From positions 620,001 to 684,000 of the forward strand of contig JADFAD010000001.1 of the NCBI GenBank assembly GCA_015665455.1: 64,000 nt of DNA, written 5' to 3'. How positions within the stretch are numbered: the stretch's first letter is position 1; every line of letters begins with the position of its first letter. Below the pieces are notes generated by a model. It worked only from the letters and a program-made list of their open reading frames with translations. It was not told the origin of the DNA and did no database searches. The position numbers and the translations under genes are program-made. The stretch comes from Oceanospirillaceae bacterium. Its GTDB lineage: Bacteria > Pseudomonadota > Gammaproteobacteria > Pseudomonadales > Litoribrevibacteraceae. This document shows, piece by piece, positions 23,800 to 32,572 of the stretch.

Positions 23800-25494
23800 A
23801 TGAAAAAAGGTGGCTATTTATTTGGTGGGGTTTTCTTTCTTGCAGGTGCAGGGTTCTTCATTGGTGTGGTGTTAAGCCAGTTATTTGATGCGATCAATAT
23901 GCAAAGCTGGTCGCGAATTAACGCCCAACTGATTTCAGTTGACGTTAGCAGCTACCAGAGTCGTAATGATAATGGCAGTTATACAACGATGTATAAGCTG
24001 GATGCTTCGTACCAATATGAAGTTAACGGTCGAACCTTCGTGGGAAATCGTACGGCGATCAGTACAGGAAGTAGCAGTGATCAAAATGAACATTATCAGT
24101 TGCTCTCACAATTAAAGAATGAGCAAAGTAGGCACGGTCATATCCAGATATGGGTTGATCCTGATGACGCAGCAGGTTCAGTCTATGACAGGTCGTTAGA
24201 CGTTCGTTTAATGCTGACCATGACGTTGTTTTGTTCTATTTTTATGATGATTGGCGGAGGCATTGTCGTTTATGTTTACACTCATCAAGAAGAGAAAGAC
24301 TTGGTCGATAATGTTGACCCTAATAAGCCTTGGACCTCTCGAACATCATGGGCTTCACCTATCGTTTATTCACAGGCAGAGAGCAGTGTTAAATTTGCTT
24401 GGTTCTTTGCTGCCTTAGCCTTAGTTTTTTTTGGTACGTTCATATCGGCTATGTTCGGTCGTCATCCTGTGGCAACCGGGTTTGCTGTTGTTCTTGCGAT
24501 TATACCTGCACTTGTTATCAAGCGAGCTTTACGAATTCATAAGGAATGGAAGCGCTTTAAACGCGTGCCCGTTACGTTGAACCCTTATCCTGGTGTGATT
24601 GGTGGTGAGGTCGGTGGTGAATTGGTTGTTCCTGTTCGGTTAAGTTCTGGGGATCGATATACGTTAACGCTTGCATGTACCCGTCATTGGACAACTCGGA
24701 GTGGTAATAAAACTGAGTCACATCAAAGCGTGGTTTGGACGAGTGAGCAAACCGGTCAAAGTAAAGCCACGTTTAATGGTACGGGTATCAGTTTTTCTTT
24801 TAATGTTCCGGCAGAGCAAGAACCCTCGAGTAAACCCGACAATAACTACCATCGATGGACGTTGGCAGTTAAAGGGGAGGTTGAAGGTGTTAACTTTGAC
24901 CGGACGTATGAAATTCCAGTTTTCGTCACTCAAGAAAGCCAATCCATAGAGGAAGAACTGGAAGCTCAGCCTTTGAGTGTAACGGAACAGCAAGCAATAA
25001 ATGCAAGACTCTCAGTTGAGCAGGATGGGGATACCATTTCTATGGATACTCCGGGCTCACAAATAGGGACTGTCTTTGCAGCTGTTGGTGGTTTTTTCAC
25101 TGTTCTTGGGTTATTGATTTTCCATTTTACTGGGACAATGGGGGGGCTTTTCTTTAGCTTCATTGGCAGTTTATTTTGTGCTCTGGGCCTGTGGATCAGA
25201 GGACGCAATTGTAAAGTACAGGTTTCTCCCAATCGTTGTGAGGTTGAAGTATTTTGGTTTTCTAGAAAGACCAAGCATCATGTATTGCAAGCTGAGGATG
25301 TAAAAGACATTGAAATATTTAATTCCTCTTCAAGCCAAGGCCCTAATGGTCAGGTGTCTGAGAAATTTGATTTACGATTGAACACTACGCAAGGTACTCG
25401 TATTGATATTGGAGGGGAGTTTAAGTCTAAGAAGAATGCGACGCATATGAAACGAGAGATTGAACGAGTATTAGGGACGGCAATCAGTACATAA
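23800..25494 (+). CDS. DUF3592-domain inner-membrane protein
   Basis: About 564 residues. The N-terminal half has a DUF3592 (PF12158) pattern: a membrane helix (FFLAGAGFFIGVVLSQLF), a beta-rich extracytoplasmic domain with YQYEVNGRTFVGNR and IQIWVDPDDAAGSVYDR, then another helix. Two further helices lie near residues 210-250 and two near 430-465. I chose the ATG at 23800, which has AGGGA at a suitable distance, although an in-frame ATG at 23755 is possible. The function of the family is unknown. Confidence 0.82.
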   Translation: MKKGGYLFGGVFFLAGAGFFIGVVLSQLFDAINMQSWSRINAQLISVDVSSYQSRNDNGSYTTMYKLDASYQYEVNGRTFVGNRTAISTGSSSDQNEHYQLLSQLKNEQSRHGHIQIWVDPDDAAGSVYDRSLDVRLMLTMTLFCSIFMMIGGGIVVYVYTHQEEKDLVDNVDPNKPWTSRTSWASPIVYSQAESSVKFAWFFAALALVFFGTFISAMFGRHPVATGFAVVLAIIPALVIKRALRIHKEWKRFKRVPVTLNPYPGVIGGEVGGELVVPVRLSSGDRYTLTLACTRHWTTRSGNKTESHQSVVWTSEQTGQSKATFNGTGISFSFNVPAEQEPSSKPDNNYHRWTLAVKGEVEGVNFDRTYEIPVFVTQESQSIEEELEAQPLSVTEQQAINARLSVEQDGDTISMDTPGSQIGTVFAAVGGFFTVLGLLIFHFTGTMGGLFFSFIGSLFCALGLWIRGRNCKVQVSPNRCEVEVFWFSRKTKHHVLQAEDVKDIEIFNSSSSQGPNGQVSEKFDLRLNTTQGTRIDIGGEFKSKKNATHMKREIERVLGTAIST

Positions 25495-25543
25495 ACTTTG
25501 GCGGATGACTGGCAAAGCTTGATTAACTTAGGATAGGGAATTC

Positions 25544-26533
25544 ATGACGACCAAAAAGGACATAACCATCATCGCTTCTGACCATTGTCTATTCTCTGGG
25601 ATAGCAGGGCCAATGGATATGTTTCTACAGGCGGGAGTGGTGTGGAACTGGTTTCAAGAACAAGAGCCGTCTCCGTATTTTAATGTGAAAATTGCAACCT
25701 TAGATGGTAACCCTGTTACTGCCAGTAATGAAATGCCTATTATGCCGCACTGCTCGGTCCATGATATTGATCATACGGATTTGATTATTGTTCCTTCACA
25801 GGGCTCTCAATTTGCGGTGCATGATGATGCGTATTTTCAGCGAGTCGAGTGTCTAACGTCTTGGTACGACAAAGGAGCAGACCTGGCAAGTATTTGTACC
25901 GGTGCTTTCGCATTAGCTGGCACTGGCTTGCTTGATCATAAAATGGCAACCACGCATTGGGCTGTGGCAGAAACCTTCAAAAAGACCTTTCCTAAGGTCG
26001 ACTTAAGGCCCGATCTGATGGTGACCGATGAGGGGCGACTATTCTGTGGTGGGGGTATTACTGCAGATTTAAGCTTGGCTCTTTATTTGATCAATAAATA
26101 CTGTGGCCGAGAAATTGCGTTGCAATGTTCGCGTTGTTCTTTGGTGGATTTAGATCGCCTCTCTCAGTTGCCTTTCTCTATCTTTATGCCACAAAAAGGG
26201 CATAAAGATGTGGAAGTTCAGCGTGCTCAAGATTGGATCGAAAAACATTACAACCAAAACGTTTCGGTCGATGCGTTGGCTCAACACGTGGGGTTAAGCA
26301 CTCGTCAGTTTAACCGTCGATTTAAAGAAGCAACGGATGAAACCGTGGTTAAATACCTTCAACTTGTACGCGTAGAAGCGGCAAAAAAAGCGTTGGAGCA
26401 AAGCTTGTTAACCTTCGATGAAATTGCTGTCAGTGTCGGTTATGAGAACGTCAGTTTTTTTCGTCGTGTTTTCAAACAGGCGACCAGCTTGGCTCCATCG
26501 GCTTACCGTAAGAAATTTTGCGAGTTTGTTTAG
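25544..26533 (+). CDS. GlxA-type AraC-family transcriptional regulator
   Basis: A 329-residue protein. The N-terminal DJ-1/PfpI-like domain (about 5-190) contains LASICTGAFALAGTGLL and ATTHWAVAETFKKTFP, as in GlxA/FtrA-type regulators. The C-terminal AraC domain has SVDALAQHVGLSTRQFNRRF and VGYENVSFFRRVFKQAT. It lies directly before a methyltransferase and an NmrA-like gene in the same direction and may regulate them; the ligand is unknown. The start has an AGGATAGGGA ribosome binding region. Confidence 0.92.
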   Translation: MTTKKDITIIASDHCLFSGIAGPMDMFLQAGVVWNWFQEQEPSPYFNVKIATLDGNPVTASNEMPIMPHCSVHDIDHTDLIIVPSQGSQFAVHDDAYFQRVECLTSWYDKGADLASICTGAFALAGTGLLDHKMATTHWAVAETFKKTFPKVDLRPDLMVTDEGRLFCGGGITADLSLALYLINKYCGREIALQCSRCSLVDLDRLSQLPFSIFMPQKGHKDVEVQRAQDWIEKHYNQNVSVDALAQHVGLSTRQFNRRFKEATDETVVKYLQLVRVEAAKKALEQSLLTFDEIAVSVGYENVSFFRRVFKQATSLAPSAYRKKFCEFV

Positions 26534-26700
26534 TTCTCATTCTTTAAATCTTTGAAACAGTTTCCTTGAATACCTTCCATGTCCGGATAGGACCTTTTTT
26601 GACGCTTTCGGTGCTGATAAGTCGTAGACTTAAACCGTAATCTTGCTATGTATTCATGATTTATCAACGGATAAATCCAACGTTACTAGTGGAGTTTATT

Positions 26701-27534
26701 ATGGTTTCAGTAATAAAAAGCAGTCAACATTATTCCAGCCCAGACCTCATTGAGCGAATTACTGTTGGTCTTCGTGAGATGGGAAAAACCCCAGAAACGG
26801 TCACCATCGATGATTTAAGCTATGTGGATGAGTTTCATGTCCGAGGAGCGGTGGCCACTCAAGATATTATTCAGTTGCTGCAATCAAAATCGAATGATCG
26901 ATTGATTGATCAGGGGTCTGGCTTAGGTGGGCCTGCACGGCGTATTGCATCCACCGTCGGTTGCCATGTAACAGGCATTGATTTGAGCCCTGATTATCGA
27001 AGGACGGCCAAAGAGCTTACAAAATGGGTAAGTTTGGACGGCAGTACCGATTTCGAGTTGGGCTCTGTTACCGACTTATCCGCACACGCAGATGATAGCT
27101 TTGATGGCGCTTACAGCATACATGTGGCCATGAACGTTGAAGATCGGGTGGCGTTCTACAGTGAAGTATCACGAGTTCTAAAAACTGGGGCTCGTTTTGT
27201 TATGTACGATATCGTCCTCTCCAAAGAAAATGCGCCAATGAAATACCCTCAACCTTGGTCGCCTGATATACACAACAGCTTTTTGAAGACAGAAGACCAG
27301 ATGTTAACCGCATTGGAAGACGCAGGGTTTGAAATAGAACATACCCGTGATGACAGCGTACTTGCGGTGGAGTTTCTAAAAAACAACAATGCAAAAATAC
27401 AAAAGTTCGGGCCGCCCCCTTTGAGCTTAGTCACCGTACTAGGGCCAGTTGCTAAAGAAGCCATTCCTAATTTGGCTCAGAATTTTATTGCAGGCAGTTT
27501 ACGGGTGTTGGCGGTGTCAGCCATCAAGAAGTAA
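26701..27534 (+). CDS. SAM-dependent class I methyltransferase
   Basis: About 277 residues. The Rossmann methyltransferase motif I is LIDQGSGLGGPARRIAS, followed by the acidic end of strand two (VTGIDLSPDYR) and a FDGAYSIHVAMNVEDR motif IV/post-I region. This resembles Methyltransf_11 enzymes that act on small molecules such as sarcosine/glycine or ubiquinone precursors; the substrate is unknown. The ATG at 26701 has GGAG seven bases ahead. It is followed 34 bp downstream by an NmrA-like gene. Confidence 0.9.
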   Translation: MVSVIKSSQHYSSPDLIERITVGLREMGKTPETVTIDDLSYVDEFHVRGAVATQDIIQLLQSKSNDRLIDQGSGLGGPARRIASTVGCHVTGIDLSPDYRRTAKELTKWVSLDGSTDFELGSVTDLSAHADDSFDGAYSIHVAMNVEDRVAFYSEVSRVLKTGARFVMYDIVLSKENAPMKYPQPWSPDIHNSFLKTEDQMLTALEDAGFEIEHTRDDSVLAVEFLKNNNAKIQKFGPPPLSLVTVLGPVAKEAIPNLAQNFIAGSLRVLAVSAIKK

Positions 27535-27568
27535 TCCATGTGTTTTTACAACTTTGATAGGTGTTTAT

Positions 27569-28555
27569 ATGTCTTCTTCTGAAAAATATTTAATCACTTC
27601 GGCAACGGGTAACACAGGCTACTTGATCGCACAGCAGTTACTTGAAAAGGGCTGTAAGGTTCGGGTCATGTCCCGCTCAAATAATGCAACGATTCAACAA
27701 TTGGAAGCTTTAGGCGCAGAAGTAACGCTAGGGAGCATGAGTAACCGATTAGACATGCAGCGTGCGTTACTGGGAATCCAGCGTGTTTACTATTGCTACC
27801 CCATCGTGCCTGATTTACTTATGGCTACGAAGTTATTCATTGAAGTAGCTCAACAAGCGAAGATAGAAGCAGTGGTGAACATGGGGCAGTACTTAGCAAC
27901 GTTAGATAGCCACAGAAGCAAGCAAACCCAAGAACATAAGTTAGGTTATCAATTACTGGATGAAGCAAATATTGGCGCGATTCATCTCACGCCAGGCTGG
28001 TTTGCAGGAAATGTATTTGCTACGTCAATTTTCATCACTCAATTGGGCCGAGTACCGTTTCCTATTGATGAAGGTCGAAGCCCTGTGGTCTCTAATCATG
28101 ACATGGCGGCCGTTGCGGTGAGTTTATTGCTTGCGCCGGAAGGGCACATTGGCAAACGGTATCAGCCAACGGGGCCTAAATCTTTAAGCTTGAATGACAT
28201 GATGGCGTCTTTTGAACGAGTGCTGGGCAGAAAAGTAAAAACGTTATCTATGCCGTTAAGTATGCTCTTTAAAGCGACAACGCACTTTGGTTATTCTGCG
28301 TATTTGGCCTCGCAATTAAAGCTTTATATTGAAGACTTTAAAAACGATATATTTAACTATGAACCAACGGATGTCGTGCTTCAACTGACGGGTAAGCCCG
28401 CAGAAGACTTTGATGTAACAGCTCGACGATACTTTGAAGAGCTGGGGCTGATTGATAAAACCTTTTCAGGGCAAATGGAAGCCTGGAAAGAGTTTATGAG
28501 AATCGGATTTACAAAGGGGCCTAGTTCAAAAGAAATGACAATAATGAACGGTTAG
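27569..28555 (+). CDS. NmrA-like NAD(P)-binding protein (atypical SDR)
   Basis: About 328 residues. The N-terminal nucleotide-binding site reads LITSATGNTGYLIAQQLL, a variant of the GxxGxxG Rossmann motif, followed by CKVRVMSRSNN. The protein matches the NmrA/YtfG-type atypical short-chain dehydrogenases, which bind NAD(P) as sensors or act as quinone or other reductases. The ATG at 27569 has AGG just upstream. It appears cotranscribed with the methyltransferase gene. Confidence 0.87.
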   Translation: MSSSEKYLITSATGNTGYLIAQQLLEKGCKVRVMSRSNNATIQQLEALGAEVTLGSMSNRLDMQRALLGIQRVYYCYPIVPDLLMATKLFIEVAQQAKIEAVVNMGQYLATLDSHRSKQTQEHKLGYQLLDEANIGAIHLTPGWFAGNVFATSIFITQLGRVPFPIDEGRSPVVSNHDMAAVAVSLLLAPEGHIGKRYQPTGPKSLSLNDMMASFERVLGRKVKTLSMPLSMLFKATTHFGYSAYLASQLKLYIEDFKNDIFNYEPTDVVLQLTGKPAEDFDVTARRYFEELGLIDKTFSGQMEAWKEFMRIGFTKGPSSKEMTIMNG

Positions 28556-28565
28556 GCTTGCGGTC

Positions 28566-28601
28566 AATGCAGCAAAGACGAATTACGGTTTTTGCTGCAT
28601 T
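28566..28601 (+). terminator. Perfect 11-bp inverted repeat after the NmrA-like gene
   Basis: AATGCAGCAAA and TTTGCTGCATT flank a 14-base loop directly after the stop codon. There is no long T-tract, so terminator function is only likely. Confidence 0.5.
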
Positions 28602-28731
28602 ATCCCAACTCTATAGAAAAAGCATTGATCATAAGGTGAATACGCCTGTTGAGCATGAATACCAAATGAATCTCTAATTCTTTGCTAGCCTTTAAGGGTG
28701 TTTTCTTTATTTTGAATAGGGAAGAACTTTG

Positions 28732-29205
28732 ATGACAAGGCTCGTTAAGCTGAAGACACCTTCGACTTTAATGCTTGGAGTAACGCTCCTTTTGTTGAAT
28801 GCAAAGCTCTTAGCACCACAAGCGAGTTCTTTGCAGATGCCTGTGAGCGCTCAAGAATTAATTGTTCAGCAATGGCGACAAGGGCTCAGCGGCGCAAAGC
28901 TGACGTCATACTCGGGTTCAGTTATTAATTCAAACAGCACATTAACGGTGATTGATTTTTGTCGAAATGGCCGTTACAACTACTACAAAGAAGGCAGTTG
29001 GTCGGTACCCGGTACAGCGGGTGGCGCTTCTAATAATACGGTTACTGGCCGTTGGCGCATTCAGCAACAAGGCAATTACACCATGCTTGAGTATGTAACG
29101 GATCAAGGCGAGCGAGGAGTGTTCCCTATTTATCTCCAAAACAACGGTCGCGTTAATATAGGTGGTACTGAATTCGCTGCTCAGCAAGGCGGAGCAGGTT
29201 GCTAA
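28732..29205 (+). CDS. Hypothetical secreted protein
   Basis: About 157 residues with a hydrophobic N-terminal segment (LMLGVTLLLLNAKLLAP) that is a signal peptide or anchor. The mature part is beta-rich, with WRQGLSGAKLTSYSG and TGRWRIQQQGNYTML, which recalls secreted lipocalin-like or DUF-type domains but is not assignable. The ATG at 28732 has AGGGAAG eight bases upstream. It ends three bases from the convergent oxidase subunit IV gene. Confidence 0.65.
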   Translation: MTRLVKLKTPSTLMLGVTLLLLNAKLLAPQASSLQMPVSAQELIVQQWRQGLSGAKLTSYSGSVINSNSTLTVIDFCRNGRYNYYKEGSWSVPGTAGGASNNTVTGRWRIQQQGNYTMLEYVTDQGERGVFPIYLQNNGRVNIGGTEFAAQQGGAGC

Positions 29206-29207
29206 AC

Positions 29208-29525
29208 TTAAGAGCCTATTGTCGTCATTTTAACCAAGGCTTCAGGAAACAACCAAACGAATACCGCAATGACAGGAAATACATAAAAGTAAGCATTCAT
29301 TAGGTGGTAGATCCAAGGAGATGCGCCTTTAAGCTCCATAAAATAATCAATGACCAAGCGGGCTTTGATTACGATCAGTACGCAAATCACGAGCGTAATT
29401 AAAAAGCCCGGTTCTGCTTGTTCTGCAATGGCGGCGCTGGCAAGTGTCATAGTCATCAATATGAGCCAGATATAATCTAAGTAGTTGCCTTTATTGGAAG
29501 CGCTTAAACGTTTGGCCATGTTCAT
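29208..29525 (-). CDS. Cytochrome c oxidase subunit IV-like membrane protein (PF03626)
   Basis: A 105-residue protein with three membrane helices, of which FLITLVICVLIVIKARLVIDYFMELKGAS is the diagnostic COX4_pro segment, including the VIDYFMEL motif. The family supports heme-copper oxidase or NO reductase-type enzymes. It follows the subunit III-like gene on the same strand with a 39-bp gap, so they form an operon. No subunits I or II lie in this window. Confidence 0.85.
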   Translation of the reverse strand: MNMAKRLSASNKGNYLDYIWLILMTMTLASAAIAEQAEPGFLITLVICVLIVIKARLVIDYFMELKGASPWIYHLMNAYFYVFPVIAVFVWLFPEALVKMTTIGS

Positions 29526-29564
29526 TTATTCCTAGATGGATGATTGTTCAAAGACAGCACAGTC

Positions 29565-30254
29565 TTATCGAAGTACATAGTGCAGAGGAAAAATAACAAT
29601 CCATGCTAAGTCAATCATGTGCCAATAACAGGCTGCAGCGATTAACCCTGAATGACTATCGGCTGTAAAGTTACCTACTTTTATCTGATAGATAGCCCAA
29701 AGAATTCCGCCACTGCCCCAACCAACATGCAGTAAGTGATTGAAGGTGGTGTAGTAATACACGGCAAAGAAGTTATTTGAATTGGTTTCAATGCCTTGCG
29801 CCAAGTTCCACTGGTATTCCCAGTATTTAATAACAAAATAAACCATACCTGCGGCTACGGTTAGCCAAAGCCAGCGAACGGCGGTAGCAGGGCGATTATT
29901 TCTAAGAGCAAAAATCCCTTTAACAACAAAATAACTACTACTGATAAGAACCAAGGTGTTGATGGTGCCTGCAAGCGTGTGCAGTTGGGTGGGGCCGTTA
30001 GTGAATTGTTCTGGGTAGTGTGCTCTGGCGATGAAATATATGACAAAGAACAAGGCAAACTCTGTGAGTTCCGAGAAAATCCCCACCCAGATTGCAGGGT
30101 TGCCGGGAATCGTCTTTGGATTGAAAACAGGGGCGTGAGGCTCTTGATTCATTGAGGTTGAGGATAGTTTTTCATCCGGAACTTGATCGCTAGGAAACCT
30201 AATGTGCGTTTCAGGCTGAAGTGTATTTGAAATGGTCATTTTGGGGCTACGCAT
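29565..30254 (-). CDS. Heme-copper oxidase subunit III family protein (NorE-like)
   Basis: About 229 residues with an N-terminal cytosolic tail and five membrane helices. The motifs NPAIWVGIFSELTEFALFF, TINTLVLISSSYFVV and HLLHVGWGS plus CYWHMIDLAWIVIFP match the NorE-like small subunit III proteins rather than full-length CoxC. Such proteins often accompany NO reductase genes but none are seen here. The exact start is uncertain between ATG 30254 and an ATG five codons downstream. It forms a pair with the subunit IV-like gene. Confidence 0.88.
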   Translation of the reverse strand: MRSPKMTISNTLQPETHIRFPSDQVPDEKLSSTSMNQEPHAPVFNPKTIPGNPAIWVGIFSELTEFALFFVIYFIARAHYPEQFTNGPTQLHTLAGTINTLVLISSSYFVVKGIFALRNNRPATAVRWLWLTVAAGMVYFVIKYWEYQWNLAQGIETNSNNFFAVYYYTTFNHLLHVGWGSGGILWAIYQIKVGNFTADSHSGLIAAACYWHMIDLAWIVIFPLHYVLR

Positions 30255-30257
30255 CAC

Positions 30258-30568
30258 AGCTTATGAAGAATTAACTTGGATAGAGCAGCAACCGTGCCAG
30301 AATAATTTTAGAGAATAGCCGCCTTATTCTGGCCGATGCAGCGTATTTATTGTGTATTTTTATGTATGAAACTGAATAGCGTCGCGAAATAGCACTGATG
30401 GTGATATTTCGTGTTAAGAAAATTACGGATCGAATTCTTGATCAACTTAACAAAACGAAAACTCAGTTTTGCTTCATGATATCTCAGTGGGTATCTTGTG
30501 TGCCGTTATCTTAAGGAATGATTCCTGATAACTTAATTTCTGCTTTGATATGACAATAAGGATGTGTC
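30258..30568. other. Intergenic region between divergent genes
   Basis: No gene seen. It should contain promoters for the oxidase-subunit pair (minus) and the 30569 gene (plus). An ACGATAAG-type run is not distinctive, and no hairpin was assigned. Confidence 0.35.
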
Positions 30569-31276
30569 TTGGATATCATAACTAATCAATACGTTCAGAG
30601 TCAGGTTAGCCAGCTTAAGCATCTTTCGAATCGTGCGATCGGTAACGATTTTAAAGATCAGGTTGAATTAGCGATACAAATAACAATAGCCAGTGGCGCG
30701 GTGTATAACCGTTTACAAAGAACGTATTCTGCGAACGTAACCAAACAAGATCAAAAAAGAGTTACAGCGGGTCGTTTAACCACGGAAAATATTCAGTTTT
30801 CACGAAGCCCAACAGGTGGATCTTCATTTAAAAATTTGGAACGGGCCTTGTCGGGAGGCAGTAGTTTATCTGCTAATGTTTCTAAAACAGCAAATGAAGT
30901 TGCTGTTGCTGCCAATCAACCTCAAGCGATTAATTTACTTTCTTTATTGCATCCTATGATTAAAGGGGATGTAACCAAAAATGATAACAGCATTCAGCGT
31001 ATTGCAAATGTATTGGGACTAGCGGCTACAACCGCAGGTTTTGTTGCAACAGGAGGGCTCGCAGGATCCGCTGTGAACTGGATAGGGAGAGTTGCGACGT
31101 ATTCGGGTTTTGGTATGTCATTGATCAAACCTGATGCGCCGGATAAAGCATTTCACCAGCTCAGTAATTATATTGCTTGTTTGAGTGCTTGGTGTAAAAA
31201 GTCTTGTCAGTTAATTGATGTTGCAGACCCGAATGGGGAATGGAGCTATAGGGATGTGCAGAAGGGCGCAGCTTAA
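30569..31276 (+). CDS. Hypothetical protein
   Basis: A 235-residue protein starting with TTG, with AGGA seven bases upstream; the overlapping ATG at 30562 is in another frame and stops quickly. The N-terminal half is helical and polar, and a Gly/Ala-rich segment near residues 145-175 (AATTAGFVATGGLAGSAV) may insert into or associate with membranes. There is no signal peptide and the family is not recognised. A link to membrane-active proteins is possible but unsupported. Confidence 0.6.
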   Translation: MDIITNQYVQSQVSQLKHLSNRAIGNDFKDQVELAIQITIASGAVYNRLQRTYSANVTKQDQKRVTAGRLTTENIQFSRSPTGGSSFKNLERALSGGSSLSANVSKTANEVAVAANQPQAINLLSLLHPMIKGDVTKNDNSIQRIANVLGLAATTAGFVATGGLAGSAVNWIGRVATYSGFGMSLIKPDAPDKAFHQLSNYIACLSAWCKKSCQLIDVADPNGEWSYRDVQKGAA

Positions 31277-31309
31277 CTGAACCCTATACAGGAGCGGATT
31301 TTTCTTTAG

Positions 31310-31666
31310 CTACTTCTGCCTGAAGTAGCTATAAACCTCTCTCATGTAATTTTCTCTATATTCGGCCTGATCAACAGGTCGAATCCACTTCAATATTTTA
31401 GGCAATATCGTGGTTTCAATAATTTCAGGGTCATTGAATTGTTTGTGTAATTTGTCTACAACTGCTTTTCCCCAAGCGTTCCTAGTATAGCTAATATAAT
31501 TGGGTTTATTGCCCGTGTCCTCTTGCATCGGGTAGGTTACAAATGGGATTGTACTGCCAAGCGTTTTTTCCATGAAGTCAACTTCAACCCAGTCGCCTAA
31601 AGTGTAATCTACTCGACCTGCTTGTAACATTCGATAGACGCTTCTGCTGTTTGAAAATAAGCGCAT
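31310..31666 (-). pseudogene. C-terminal remnant of a TIGR02285-like solute-binding protein
   Basis: The 118-residue frame starts inside a domain: RVDYTLGDWVEVDFMEK, a proline/aromatic strand, NYISYTRNAWGKAVVDKL and LPKILKWI correspond by order to the last third of the TIGR02285-type proteins (compare the gene at 10657-11595). There is no signal peptide, and upstream sequence in frame hits stops quickly, so the N-terminal two thirds are missing. It could be expressed as a short protein but is most likely broken. Confidence 0.6.
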
Positions 31667-31927
31667 GATCTTTCACAGTGATTAGAATTCTTTTTAGTAC
31701 TATTTTTGGCGTTTAACTTATTGATTTACTGACTATTAGTGTTTTTACGCATTCATCGAGTATTTATTGCAAAATAATCACTAATAATTCGTGGAAGAGT
31801 GAACTGAGTCGTAGAAAAAAGGGGAGGACACAAGGCAAAATGGCGAAAAATTATAAAAATAGATTCAGACCTATTTCTGAATTTAAATTAAATACAAATA
31901 CGTTGTCATAAAGGGTAACCACGTAGC

Positions 31928-32251
31928 ATGCAAGACCAACCGAATGAGTTAATGTTTGAGAGAAAGGTTATTGATTGTATCGCTTCTATTTGGAATCCGT
32001 TTGCTAAGAATCAAGTAGCGTCTCTGGATCTAACCGTTGCTGCGTTTGCAGAACTTCAAAATGAATACAGCAGTGAAGATATCTTGAATGTTCTGCGCTC
32101 TGAACTGAATCGTTTAGAAAATATTCTACGGATTAAGCCGGGTGGGTTATTGGCTAAAGAGATGCAAACGCAAGATCGTGATGCTCATTGGAATTGTCTA
32201 GCCTTAATTGAACATCTTGAAGCGAATAGCAATGCCGTCTGCTCAGCGTAG
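31928..32251 (+). CDS. Hypothetical small protein
   Basis: A 107-residue protein without a signal peptide or membrane segment. Helical segments such as DILNVLRSELNRLENILR and WNCLALIEHLEAN dominate. An AAGGG-type sequence lies about ten bases ahead of the ATG. No family was recognised and the neighbours give no clue. Confidence 0.6.
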   Translation: MQDQPNELMFERKVIDCIASIWNPFAKNQVASLDLTVAAFAELQNEYSSEDILNVLRSELNRLENILRIKPGGLLAKEMQTQDRDAHWNCLALIEHLEANSNAVCSA

Positions 32252-32510
32252 ACGTTTACTAAAAAACGAGCATAGAATGTTTCCATCTCAGATGTCATTT
32301 CATTCTTGAGTGACCGATTTAAGATTTATTCCTTTCTTACTGTAAGTTGTACTTCATTAGTGTTTTGGTTTGTCGATAACAATAACGGGCTGCATGTTAT
32401 GCCATGTATTGTTTAATAGCATTAATGTAACAGACTAAAATTTTGCCCATGGTTAATAGTATGATGCCCATTGTATGGTTGCTGACTTCAGCGCATATAT
32501 TGATTTGCAA
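32252..32510. other. Intergenic region ahead of the carboxypeptidase gene
   Basis: No gene seen. The carboxypeptidase promoter should be here, with a hairpin immediately after it (32511-32537). Confidence 0.35.
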
Positions 32511-32537
32511 GTAGAGGTCTATATAGTAGACCTCTAC
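32511..32537 (+). promoter_or_regulatory. Perfect 11-bp palindrome in the carboxypeptidase leader
   Basis: GTAGAGGTCTA and TAGACCTCTAC surround a 5-base loop, ending 35 bases before the start codon. There is no T-tract after it, so it is more likely an operator or leader hairpin than a terminator. Confidence 0.45.
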
Positions 32538-32572
32538 GACGTATCACAGATGATGTACCAGACAGGAATTGC

